This document shows positions 17,051 through 25,447 of a stretch of DNA of 64,000 nt, piece by piece. The stretch is from Spirochaetales bacterium (GTDB taxonomy: Bacteria; Spirochaetota; Spirochaetia; Sphaerochaetales; Sphaerochaetaceae), in contig JAHDQJ010000004.1 of NCBI GenBank assembly GCA_018433865.1, forward strand, positions 186,001 to 250,000, read 5' to 3'. Position 1 is the stretch's first letter. The number at the start of each line of letters is the position of its first letter. The translations under genes and the position numbers were made by a program. Under the pieces are notes generated by a model. That model searched no databases and was not told where the DNA came from. It saw only the letters and a program-made list of their open reading frames with translations.

Positions 17051-17591
17051 GGTCTGCCTCCTGGTCCGGCCCGATCCGGTATGGGTCGAGCAACGCGCGG
17101 ATGCGACTCGGCTTGACCCGCTGGAATACCGTCTCGTCGATCATCACCACGGGAGCGAGCCCGCACGCGCCGAAACATCGTCCGATCTCGAGCGAGAAGA
17201 GCCTGTCTTCGGTCGTTTGTTCGACTTCGATGCGCAATTCCTTGCTGATCGCATCGAGTACCTCCTTCCCGCCACGTACATAACAGGCGGTACCGAGGCA
17301 GACGCGGACGGTGTGTTTCCCGCGGGGAACGGTCGTGAAGAATGAGTAGAAGGTGACGACTCCCGCCACCTCGCTATACGGGATGTCAAGTTGATCGCTG
17401 ATATGGATGAGTACCTCTTTCGGCAGGTAGCCCAAGAGGTTCTGGGCCGATTGCAAGACTGGAATGAGCGCACCTCGCGTCCCACGGTACCGTCCGATGA
17501 TGTCATCGATGATGGGGATGACATCCTGCACGCCTGTTTCGTGGCAAGACCCCGCGGAATTTTTATGTTCCGCATGTGCGTATTGAGTCAT
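17037..17591 (-). CDS. hydC: HydC, NuoE-like [2Fe-2S] subunit of the hydrogenase
   Basis: 184 residues, matching the 24 kDa NuoE/HydC family. The four [2Fe-2S] cysteines are visible in VRVCLGTACY and GRCFGACG. The helical N-terminal part contains LIPVLQSAQNLLGYLP, typical of the family. The ATG at 17591 has GAGGAG six bases upstream, preferred over an in-frame GTG two codons earlier. It is the first gene of hydCBA and the first translated from the promoter at 17655-17683. The subunit relays electrons from the flavin site of HydB in the bifurcating trimer. Confidence 0.93.
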   Translation of the reverse strand: MTQYAHAEHKNSAGSCHETGVQDVIPIIDDIIGRYRGTRGALIPVLQSAQNLLGYLPKEVLIHISDQLDIPYSEVAGVVTFYSFFTTVPRGKHTVRVCLGTACYVRGGKEVLDAISKELRIEVEQTTEDRLFSLEIGRCFGACGLAPVVMIDETVFQRVKPSRIRALLDPYRIGPDQEADHETN

Positions 17592-17647
17592 AAACACTCC
17601 TCATTCTTTGCTTGTATTACATCGCTGCTCCACGTTTAATATTCTTT

Positions 17648-17683
17648 TGGTAACATGTTACCACCGAAATTTGAATTTATCAA
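17648..17683 (-). promoter_or_regulatory. hydCBA promoter with Rex-like palindrome
   Basis: On the minus strand -35 TTGATA (17683-17678), 17-base spacer, -10 TAACAT (17660-17655). The perfect 16-base palindrome TGGTAACATGTTACCA (17648-17663) covers the -10. Written as TTGGTAA-N4-TTACCAC it resembles the Rex operator form TTGTTAA-N4-TTAACAA. Rex senses NADH/NAD and represses fermentative and hydrogenase genes in several anaerobes, so Rex control is a reasonable inference. Confidence 0.65.
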
Positions 17684-17706
17684 ATGAAATAATTGATCTG
17701 GGGCGC

Positions 17707-17736
17707 AAAAAAAAGAGCGATGCATCGCACCGCTCT
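17707..17736 (-). terminator. Rho-independent terminator of the lipoprotein gene
   Basis: On the minus strand AGAGCG pairs with CGCTCT (17736-17731 with 17719-17714) and is followed by eight T residues. It lies 22 bases beyond the stop at 17758. Confidence 0.85.
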
Positions 17737-17757
17737 TCACTGAGCCGCCGGTTGTGT

Positions 17758-18405
17758 TCAATACGCAGATTCCGGATTCATCGCATTCCAGGGAGCCCAA
17801 GCGGCATTCGTGATGCCCTTGACGGCCTTGAGCATGTTGCGATCGGTCGGATTCGCGATGATCCTGACCGATTCGGGAGCGACCTTCCAGCGATCATCCG
17901 TGGTTCCAGCAGCCCCTCCTACCCACTTCGATGTGATTTCGAACTTGCCGAACGAGGCCATTTCCCCGGGTTTCAGCTGTATGACCACCGGGTTGTCGAG
18001 AAGAAACTCCTGTCTCTTGTGATAGGGATGCTCGACATACGGATCGTAGTCAGGCAATACTCCTACAGGCAACAGGCCATAATCGGTGTACACATGCCTG
18101 AATCCTTTCAGCACATAGGTACCTGCCATGAGATTGGGAGAAAAATAGAACGTGTCAGCCTCGGCCAGCGCGTTCACCATCCTGAATGGGATGACATTGC
18201 CCTGCTTGTCCTCCACCAACGGAGCCCATCCGCTGTAATTCACATTGGTCAGGTAGGAACCCGCGCCATCCGCAGCCTCGAGCACCAACATCGAAGCATC
18301 CTCCGATACGGGAGGTTCGACCGTGAGTGCTGTGAACAACGACATGCAACCGGTGAATGCCATGATCACCACCGCCATCGAACTGAACAAGATCAACTTT
18401 TTCAT
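17758..18405 (-). CDS. Lipoprotein of unknown function
   Basis: 215 residues. The start at 18405 has GAGGAG upstream and begins a lipoprotein signal peptide (MKKLILFSSMAVVIMAF) ending in lipobox FTGC at about residue 20. The mature part has no motif I recognise. It contains AGTYVLKGFRHVYTDYGLLP, followed by a proline- and tyrosine-rich stretch and VVIQLKPGEMASFGKFEI, which suggests a beta-sandwich. It is a single-gene unit with its own terminator, divergent from the universal stress protein gene. Anchoring in an envelope membrane is supported; function is not. Confidence 0.8.
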   Translation of the reverse strand: MKKLILFSSMAVVIMAFTGCMSLFTALTVEPPVSEDASMLVLEAADGAGSYLTNVNYSGWAPLVEDKQGNVIPFRMVNALAEADTFYFSPNLMAGTYVLKGFRHVYTDYGLLPVGVLPDYDPYVEHPYHKRQEFLLDNPVVIQLKPGEMASFGKFEITSKWVGGAAGTTDDRWKVAPESVRIIANPTDRNMLKAVKGITNAAWAPWNAMNPESAY

Positions 18406-18432
18406 AAGCTTCTCCTCATGTTTGATGACAAT

Positions 18433-18462
18433 ATCGTAGGGTATCATGATCAGAGATATCAA
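18433..18462 (-). promoter_or_regulatory. Possible promoter of the lipoprotein gene
   Basis: -35 TTGATA (18462-18457), 18-base spacer, -10 TACGAT (18438-18433) on the minus strand, about 30 bases ahead of the start codon. The call rests only on match to sigma-70 boxes. Confidence 0.4.
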
Positions 18463-18577
18463 ACTCATTATGAAAGGAATTATGTTGAAAGTCTGTGTTC
18501 TCATGGAATATTTTTGGATCAATCGGTACGAACGGATTCACTGTCTCCTTTGCGTACCGGCGATTGATATTTCTGTT

Positions 18578-18606
18578 TTGACTTGGACCTCTGATGACAG
18601 TATACT
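18578..18606 (+). promoter_or_regulatory. Strong sigma-70-like promoter for the universal stress protein
   Basis: -35 TTGACT (18578-18583), 17-base spacer, -10 TATACT (18601-18606). The expected start near 18613 leaves an unusually long leader of about 118 bases before ATG 18732. Confidence 0.7.
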
Positions 18607-18612
18607 TTTCAT

Positions 18613-18731
18613 GTAGCGGCAGTTGCGGTACGGCTTCGGGCGTGTCATCCACCGTTACCGATCGGGGGACACCCCTGGCGGCTCTCCAGTATCTTGCCGG
18701 GCCGAAGCCTCCTTCGCCGCAGGAGGTGCGT
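18613..18731 (+). other. Long, GC-rich 5' leader of the usp gene
   Basis: About 118 untranslated bases with several self-complementary GC segments (GGCGG, CCGCC, CGGGCCGAAGCC and GGCTTCGG type pairs) ending at AGGAGG (18721-18726). I could not match it to a riboswitch class I know; structure and function are open. Confidence 0.35.
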
Positions 18732-19619
18732 ATGATGGAACGAGCGATTATCGCGACCGATCTTTCCGAAGCATCCGACATCATGGTACGGCGGTTGGGA
18801 TTCCTTGCCGAGTTCGGCATCAAGAGTCTGCTCTTGTTGCAGTGCCCCGATTACCAGGAGGTAGCCTCGGAAGTGTTTCCCTATGTGGCTACGATCCAGA
18901 CCGAAGCAATCGAAAAGCAGAAATCCCAATTGGAGGAGTTGGGATTCTCTGTCGAATCGAGGATATCCCCGGGAAATGCGAAGCGTGAGATCAACCGCAT
19001 CGCGGAGGAGGAGGGCTATCCCCTTGTAGTGGTCGGCTCGCAAGGACGGTCATTGATCGGCGGTGCCTTCCTCGGTGGAGTTGCGCACGAGGTCATGCTC
19101 GGTACCCGCAAGCCATTGCTGATCATCCGGTTGACCGTGGATGAGCAACGTCACCTTTCGGTGACCGGGATATCGCCCGACGGGGTCTCGGCTCATATCC
19201 TTTTCGCTACCGATTTCTCTTCCGGAGCGGAAGGTGCATACGCCTATCTGGAACAGTTGATCGCTACCGGGAATGTCCGGAAGGTCACGCTCCTGCACGT
19301 GCAGGACCGGACCCATATCGAACCGCATCTCGTGCAACGTCTCGAAGAGTTCAATACAGTCGATGAGAAGAGGCTCGAGGAGATGAAGGCGCGACTCGCT
19401 TCGGGGGCTCCGGTGGAGATACTGACCAAGCTGATCTATGGGGATCCTCATATCGAGATCATGCGTGAACTGGAGGAGAGCAAAGCCTCCATGATCATGA
19501 TGGGAACGCAGGGCAGGGGATTTTTCCGGGAGCTCTTCGTGGGAAGCGTGAGCCAGTACATAGCCAGGCGTTCGGTGGTCCCGGTCCTCCTGATTCCCAT
19601 CAAGGGCGAGCAAGGTTGA
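18732..19619 (+). CDS. Tandem universal stress protein (two UspA domains)
   Basis: 295 residues. ATG 18732 lies five bases after AGGAGG. Domain 1 (residues 1-~140) starts MMERAIIATDLSEAS and ends in the ATP-binding loop VVGSQGRSLIGGAFLGGVA; domain 2 (~150-290) contains ILFATDFSSGAE and MGTQGRGFFRELFVGSVS. The GxxG(x9)G(S/T) loop is near-intact in both, so ATP binding is likely. Usp proteins help cells survive stress and growth arrest; no enzyme activity is implied. It has its own strong promoter and a long leader and lies 81 bases upstream of the sucrose synthesis gene, with which it might be co-transcribed. Confidence 0.92.
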   Translation: MMERAIIATDLSEASDIMVRRLGFLAEFGIKSLLLLQCPDYQEVASEVFPYVATIQTEAIEKQKSQLEELGFSVESRISPGNAKREINRIAEEEGYPLVVVGSQGRSLIGGAFLGGVAHEVMLGTRKPLLIIRLTVDEQRHLSVTGISPDGVSAHILFATDFSSGAEGAYAYLEQLIATGNVRKVTLLHVQDRTHIEPHLVQRLEEFNTVDEKRLEEMKARLASGAPVEILTKLIYGDPHIEIMRELEESKASMIMMGTQGRGFFRELFVGSVSQYIARRSVVPVLLIPIKGEQG

Positions 19620-19700
19620 CACGTGTTTCCCGATGGACCGATTTGACTATCTTTATCCTTCGTATGATCTTTGTATGAAAGACCATCGGAAAGGAGCAGT

Positions 19701-21866
19701 ATGTACATAGCCATCATCAACATTCACGGACTGGTACGTGGCAACGATATCGAAATGGGGCGGGATGCCGACACCGGAGGACAGACCCGCTATGTCGTGG
19801 ATCTCATCAAGGAGCTTTCGGCCAGGGAACATGTGGAGGTGGATCTCTTCACCCGCAAGATTGCCGACAAACGATTGGCGAAGGAATACCGACAATCGAG
19901 TGAACAGGTCGGAAAGCGGGGCAGGATCGTCCGGCTTCACTGCGGAGGTGCCAAATACATCAGGAAGGAGAAAATCTGGCCGTATCTTGATGAATATGTC
20001 GACAACCTGATCGAATTCTTCCGTTCTGAGAAGAGAGTCCCCGATATCATCCACGGGCACTATGCCGATGGAGGATACGTGGCGACGGAGATTGCCTCCT
20101 ATTTCGGAACTCCCTTGGTGTTCACCGGGCATTCGTTGGGTCGGAACAAGCTGGATTATCTGAAGGCGTCTGGTGTCTCAGATGAGCGGATCGAAGAATA
20201 CTATGCGATGTCGCAGCGCATCGCCAACGAGGAACGGACGATACGGAAAGCCGACATGGTCATCACCAGTACCAACTACGAACGTGATGAACTCTACGCT
20301 CCCTACGAGAACCGGGATCTGGCAAAGTACCAGGTGGTTCCGCCGGGGTTGGATCTGGACAAGTTTTTTCCCTACTACCACTATGAGATCCAGGATCCAT
20401 CGATCACGGAGGAACAGAAGCTGGCCCAATTCTCCATGTTGCGGGAGTTGCAGCGATTTTTCGCCACGCCGGACAAGCCGCTGATCATGGCACTTTGCAG
20501 GCCCGAGGCACGGAAGAACATCGACCTCCTCATCGAGATCTACGGGAAGCACAAGGATCTTCAGGCCATGGCCAATCTGGCGATCATCGCGGGCATCAGG
20601 GATGACATCAACAGCATGGAGGAGGGTGAGAAACAGGTGCTTACCGACATGCTCCTGCTCATGGATCGGTATGATCTGTATGGTAAGATGGCGATTCCGA
20701 AACATCACAACCCGGAACGGGATGTCCCCGAGTTGTACAGGATCGCCGCCATGAAACGTGGCGTGTTCGTAAGCGCCGCGGCCTTGGAGAATTTCGGACT
20801 GACCTTCATCGAGGCTTCCGCAGTCGGGTTGCCGTTCGTGGGCACCGACCGGGGAGGTGTCCAGGATATCCGGAAGAATTGTGAAAGCGGTCTGCTTGTC
20901 GACATCGGAGACCACAAGTCGATCCACGAGGCCATCCGCAGGATATTGACCGAACCGGAGTTATGGGATGCCCTTTCCCGACATGGAGTGGAACGCATAC
21001 GTCAGGTCTACAACTGGAAAACCCACTGTGATACCTATCTTGGTCATCTCCGTGACCTCTTGGAGGCACACGGGGAGCGGAAGGGATCCCATGCACGATA
21101 CGAACGGAGCCTCGCAAAGCGATTGGATTCGGTTTCCCACCTCGTGATCAGCGATATCGACCACACGCTCACCGGGGATGACGACGCACTGCAGGAGTTG
21201 AAGGCGTTGTTGGAAGCGCATCACGATACGGTAGGATTCGGCATCGCAACGGGACGCAGCATCGAATCGGCGAAGGAACTCCTCGACCGTCACGGATTGA
21301 AACCGGATATCCTGATCACCTCGGTCGGTTCAGAGATCCACTATGGCGACGACCTGATAGCAGACAAGGGATGGTCAGGCCACATCCGTCGCCGATGGTA
21401 CCCGGATCGGATCAGAAAGGTCCTGGACGGTTACCCTGAACTTTCCCTGCAAGCGGAAGCAGGTTCGCAACGCCCCGGCAAGATCAGTTACGATCTTGCG
21501 GATGGGGTCGATGGGAAGCAGCTATTGGAACGCATCGCGACGGATCTTGAAGATGCTCGGTGCGCATATCATGCGGTTCTCTCGCACGACAACCTCTTGG
21601 ATATCCTGCCGTACCGGGCTTCAAAGGGAACCGCTGTGAAATACCTCGCTTGGAAATGGCATATCGATCCTTCCTCGGTGATCGTCGCAGGCGATTCGGG
21701 AAACGATGCCGACATGTTCGTGAAGCCGATGAAAGGCGTGATCGTGGCGAACCATGAACCTGCCCTTGATACCCTGCGCCGGTCGCGACACCTTCATTTC
21801 TCTCGGGAACCCCATGCACGCGGTGTCATCGAAGGCTTGCGACACTATGGGGTGCTCCCTTCATGA
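19701..21866 (+). CDS. Bifunctional sucrose-phosphate synthase / sucrose-phosphatase
   Basis: 721 residues. The start is ATG 19701 behind AAGGAG. Residues 1-~460 are a GT4 glycosyltransferase of the sucrose-phosphate synthase type: IINIHGLVRG, RDADTGGQTRYVVDL, DIIHGHYADGGYVA, GHSLGRNK and the UDP-sugar site ENFGLTFIEA. Residues ~480-720 are a HAD-IIB phosphatase: SDIDHTLTGD (motif I with both Asp), GIATGRS, a Lys in the KGTAVKYL segment, and GDSGNDADMF (motif IV). The product would be sucrose from UDP-glucose and fructose-6-phosphate via sucrose-6-phosphate, probably as an osmolyte. Related activities such as glucosylglycerate synthesis cannot be ruled out by motif alone. Confidence 0.85.
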   Translation: MYIAIINIHGLVRGNDIEMGRDADTGGQTRYVVDLIKELSAREHVEVDLFTRKIADKRLAKEYRQSSEQVGKRGRIVRLHCGGAKYIRKEKIWPYLDEYVDNLIEFFRSEKRVPDIIHGHYADGGYVATEIASYFGTPLVFTGHSLGRNKLDYLKASGVSDERIEEYYAMSQRIANEERTIRKADMVITSTNYERDELYAPYENRDLAKYQVVPPGLDLDKFFPYYHYEIQDPSITEEQKLAQFSMLRELQRFFATPDKPLIMALCRPEARKNIDLLIEIYGKHKDLQAMANLAIIAGIRDDINSMEEGEKQVLTDMLLLMDRYDLYGKMAIPKHHNPERDVPELYRIAAMKRGVFVSAAALENFGLTFIEASAVGLPFVGTDRGGVQDIRKNCESGLLVDIGDHKSIHEAIRRILTEPELWDALSRHGVERIRQVYNWKTHCDTYLGHLRDLLEAHGERKGSHARYERSLAKRLDSVSHLVISDIDHTLTGDDDALQELKALLEAHHDTVGFGIATGRSIESAKELLDRHGLKPDILITSVGSEIHYGDDLIADKGWSGHIRRRWYPDRIRKVLDGYPELSLQAEAGSQRPGKISYDLADGVDGKQLLERIATDLEDARCAYHAVLSHDNLLDILPYRASKGTAVKYLAWKWHIDPSSVIVAGDSGNDADMFVKPMKGVIVANHEPALDTLRRSRHLHFSREPHARGVIEGLRHYGVLPS

Positions 21867-22748
21867 AAGCGATGAAACCAGCTTCCCGGTCCTCCGGATC
21901 ATGTAGAGCGGGATGTTGAGCAAATCATCATCGAGCTTCAGGTTGAGCAATGAGTACCTGAGGGCGATAGGCGGGTGGTAGGAACGGCGGTAGAGTGCGA
22001 GGGATCGTGATTTCACATTCCTCGCAGTCTTCACCTCCACGGGAATCAACTGCTGGCCGAGCCTGATGATGAAATCGACCTCGGCTTGGTTCCCCGATTT
22101 CCAGTACCATATGGATTCGGGGGAGAATCGCCTCAGGTGTTGCAGGACATAGCTTTCGGTCAGGATGCCCCTGAACCTGCTGAGATCAGGTTTCTCCTCG
22201 TCCACCGTCGCCGCCGCGAGCCCCGCGAGACGCCTGAAGACTCCGGTATCGGCGAAGTAATACTTGTATTGGCTTTGGTACTCATAGGATTGGGCAGGTT
22301 CATCCGGGCGATCGAGTCGCCTGATGCGATGCACGTGTGACGATTCCACGAGGTGCAGCAGCAACGGTTCGAGAAAGATTCCCGCCGTCTCCTCCCTTGG
22401 CCGGCCCTGTCGGAACCGGGCATTCTCCCTGGCCATCTGCCGGGGAAGGTTCCGCCATAATCCGGCGCACCGGGTCTCTTCAAGATGAAGGTCGTGTGCA
22501 CTGCTGAGGATCATGTACCCGATATGTTCGTCGAGGGCACGGTCGACCTGTGCAAAATCATGCGTGTCGACCCACCTGTGCACGACGGCGGGAACACTTC
22601 CGATGGCCATGTGTATCCGCACGAGGTGCGCAAGACGCATGGCCACGTGCGTGGGAAGCGGACCGATTCCATCCATCCCATCGAGTGCGGCAAGGAGATC
22701 CCCGTTGCCCGTCAACCCGAGAAATGTCTCGAAATCGATCCGTTCCAC
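21861..22748 (-). pseudogene. Truncated AAA-family ATPase, DUF4143 C-terminal half only
   Basis: About 295 codons matching the C-terminal part of the ATP-binding AAA_14/DUF4143 family: the conserved YYFADTGVFRRLAG, then FRGILTESYVLQHL, IWYWKSGNQAEVDFII and PVEVKTARNVKSRSL. The N-terminal ATPase with Walker A/B, about 130-150 residues in the family, is missing; the frame meets the aconitase gene 13 bases upstream. The best start is a GTG at 22748. It could be translated by coupling to aconitase, but without the ATPase it is most likely a remnant. Its 3' end overlaps the convergent sucrose-synthase gene by 6 bases. Confidence 0.75.
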
Positions 22749-22761
22749 GTTCTTTCCCTGC

Positions 22762-25398
22762 TCAGACGGAGTAGAGCATTCCCCTCAGGACATAGTGGAG
22801 TATTCCTCCGTTCTCGAAGTAGGCTACCTCGATCGGCGAATCGAGCCTGCACCGTAGCTCGATGCTCCTCCGTTGTCCTCCCTGGTCGGTGACCTCGAGA
22901 GCAAGGGGCATGTTCGGTTCGATCTTCCTCGGCAACTCCAGGGAGAACGTCTCCGTGCCCGTCAATCCCAACGATGCAACCGAATCCCCTTCCCTGAAGG
23001 TCAGCGGCAGGATTCCCATGCCGACAAGATTGCTTCGGTGTATCCGCTCGAAGGATTCGGTGATCACCGCCCTGATGCCGAGCAATCCGGGACCCTTGGC
23101 CGCCCAGTCGCGGGAGGATCCGGTTCCGTACTCCTTGCCCGCAAGGACGATGAGAGCCGTTTTCTCATCACGATAGGCCATTGCGGCATCGAACACGTGC
23201 ATCATTGTCCCTTCGGGCAGTTTCCTGGTGAACCCACCCTCCTTAGGTGCCGAGAGCTTCTGTTTGATCCGGGTGTTTGCGAACGTTCCGCGTATCATCA
23301 CTTCATGGTTGCCCCTCCTGCTTCCGTAGGAGTTGAAATCCTCATCCGACACACCGAGAGACTTGAGGTAGGTACCTGCGGGGTAGGTCGGATCGATGGA
23401 TCCGGCAGGGCTGATATGGTCGGTCGTCACCGAGTCTCCCATGACGAGCAACGCCCGGGCGTCTTTGATCATGCCGATCACCGGCGGTTTCTCGGGGAAG
23501 TTGTCGAAGAAAGGAGCTTTGGCGATATAGGTCGATTGGGGATCCCACCGGTAGGTATCACCTTCTGGGGCGAAAAGACTTGCCCATCGCTCATCACCGG
23601 CAAACACGTCACGATACTTGTCCACGAAGGATCGCCGGGTCACATGAGCCTTCACCAATGCGACCGTCTCGTCCGGATCGGGCCAGAGGTCTTTCAGGTA
23701 GACCGGATTGCCATCCTTGTCAGTCCCGAGGGCCTCCTTTGTGAGATCGATGTCGATCCTTCCTGCCAATGCATAGGCGACCACGAGCGGAGGACTCATG
23801 AGGAATGAGGCCTTCACGTTCTTGTGGATCCGGCCCTCGAAGTTCCGGTTTCCCGAAAGTACCGAGGCCAGCGTCAGGTCGTGTGTGCGCTGGGCTTCCT
23901 CGATCGCCGGGTGCAACGGACCGGAGTTGCCGATGCAGGTGGTGCATCCGTACGCTGCGATATGGAAACCGAGGGATTCCAAGGATGGGAGCAATCCCGA
24001 ATGTTCCAGATAATCGGATACGACCTGCGACCCGGGAGCCAGCGAGGTCTTGACCCATGGAGCGACCTGCAACCCTCTCTTGACCGCTTCGCGCGCGAGC
24101 TGGCCAGCAGCGATCATCACCGAGGGATTGCTCGTATTCGTACAGCTGGTGATCGCGGCGATCGCCACCGCGCCATCGGGAAGCTGTACCTCCGTTGTGT
24201 CGAGTTGCAGCGCGACATGCGTGCTTTTCTTGATCTTCGTGGAACTCGCGACGGTCTTGACCACATCGGAAAGGTTCATGCGGTCCTGGGGTCTCGAGGG
24301 ACCCGAGATGCTCGGCACCACGGTACCGAGGTCGAGCTCGAGGATATCATCGTATGTGGAGGCGACCATCGGATCGTGGAAGAGTGCGTTTGCCTTGCAA
24401 TAGGCTTCGGTCCGCCGAGCTTGTGCATCGCGGCCGGTGAGCTCGAGATACTCGATCGTCCGCTCGTCTACCGGGAAGAATCCCATGGTGGCCCCATATT
24501 CGGGACTCATGTTCGCGATGGTGGCACGATCGGGCAGTTCGAGGGATGCGAGACCTGGGCCGAAATACTCCACGAAGCAACCGACCACGCCAAGCTTGCG
24601 AAGCTTCTGGGTAAGCGTGAGCACCAAGTCGGTCGCGGTGCAGGTCCGGTGCATCGTTCCCGAGAGCCGGACACCGATCACCCGGGGAATGGGCATGAAA
24701 TAGGGTTGGCCGAGCATCACCGCCTCGGCTTCAATCCCTCCGACTCCCCATCCCATGACGCCCAAGCCGTTGATCATGGTGGTATGGCTGTCGGTACCTA
24801 CCAGCGAGTCCGGAAAGAGCATTCCGTCCTCGTCCCGTACGCAATCCGCGAGATGTTCGAGGTTCACCTGATGGCAGATGCCTGAATTGGGAGGAACGAT
24901 CCTCAGGTTCGAGAATGCTTTCTGTGCCCACTTGAAGAGGCTGTACCGTTCGTGGTTGCGCTGATACTCCAGCTCCACATTCACTGCTCTCGATTCATCC
25001 GATCCGTACCTGTCGATCTGTACCGAGTGATCGATGACCACATCGACGGGAACACGGGGATTGATCCGGCGCGGATCCTGACCTGCTTCGCGAACCGCGT
25101 CACGCAATGCCGCGAGATCGACGATCGCAGGGACTCCGGTGAAATCCTGCATCAGCACGCGTGCGGGGTGGAACGGTATCTCGGAGGGACGGGAAACCCT
25201 TCCGGTCCTATCCATGACCGCTTCGAGGACTGTATCGTCCAACTGCAGTGATTCTTGGTGACGCATCAGGTTTTCAAGCAAGACACGCAGGGAGTAGGGG
25301 ACCTGCGAGATGCGATTCATCCCGAATCGCGTGATGTCATGGTACGTACAGGTCTTTCCGTCGACCGTCAAGGTTTGTGTATGTGCATTGCCCATCAT
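22762..25398 (-). CDS. acnA: Aconitate hydratase A
   Basis: 878 residues, typical of AcnA/IRP-type aconitases. Cluster cysteines are in AAYGCTTCIGNSGPL and in AITSCTNTSNPSVMI. VGTDSHTTMINGLGV and the swivel-domain GKEYGTGSSRDWAAKG are also present. The start at 25398 has GGAGG upstream; upstream in-frame ATGs lie inside the preceding intergenic sequence. The enzyme converts citrate to isocitrate. With the NADP-dependent Icd at 53270 it would form an oxidative citrate to 2-oxoglutarate branch for glutamate synthesis, as no other cycle genes are in the window. The next gene downstream is the ATPase remnant. Confidence 0.97.
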   Translation of the reverse strand: MMGNAHTQTLTVDGKTCTYHDITRFGMNRISQVPYSLRVLLENLMRHQESLQLDDTVLEAVMDRTGRVSRPSEIPFHPARVLMQDFTGVPAIVDLAALRDAVREAGQDPRRINPRVPVDVVIDHSVQIDRYGSDESRAVNVELEYQRNHERYSLFKWAQKAFSNLRIVPPNSGICHQVNLEHLADCVRDEDGMLFPDSLVGTDSHTTMINGLGVMGWGVGGIEAEAVMLGQPYFMPIPRVIGVRLSGTMHRTCTATDLVLTLTQKLRKLGVVGCFVEYFGPGLASLELPDRATIANMSPEYGATMGFFPVDERTIEYLELTGRDAQARRTEAYCKANALFHDPMVASTYDDILELDLGTVVPSISGPSRPQDRMNLSDVVKTVASSTKIKKSTHVALQLDTTEVQLPDGAVAIAAITSCTNTSNPSVMIAAGQLAREAVKRGLQVAPWVKTSLAPGSQVVSDYLEHSGLLPSLESLGFHIAAYGCTTCIGNSGPLHPAIEEAQRTHDLTLASVLSGNRNFEGRIHKNVKASFLMSPPLVVAYALAGRIDIDLTKEALGTDKDGNPVYLKDLWPDPDETVALVKAHVTRRSFVDKYRDVFAGDERWASLFAPEGDTYRWDPQSTYIAKAPFFDNFPEKPPVIGMIKDARALLVMGDSVTTDHISPAGSIDPTYPAGTYLKSLGVSDEDFNSYGSRRGNHEVMIRGTFANTRIKQKLSAPKEGGFTRKLPEGTMMHVFDAAMAYRDEKTALIVLAGKEYGTGSSRDWAAKGPGLLGIRAVITESFERIHRSNLVGMGILPLTFREGDSVASLGLTGTETFSLELPRKIEPNMPLALEVTDQGGQRRSIELRCRLDSPIEVAYFENGGILHYVLRGMLYSV

Positions 25399-25421
25399 GT
25401 TTCCTCCAACACGCAAAGCAT

Positions 25422-25441
25422 ACAGGTCGCGTGCGACCTGT
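25422..25441. repeat. Inverted repeat between protease gene and aconitase
   Basis: ACAGGTCGC-GT-GCGACCTGT, arms of nine bases. It lies between the protease stop (25448) and the aconitase start (25398). There is no T-run, so it is either a weak terminator or attenuator, a processing hairpin, or an operator for acnA. Confidence 0.55.
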
Positions 25442-25447
25442 GCAAGG

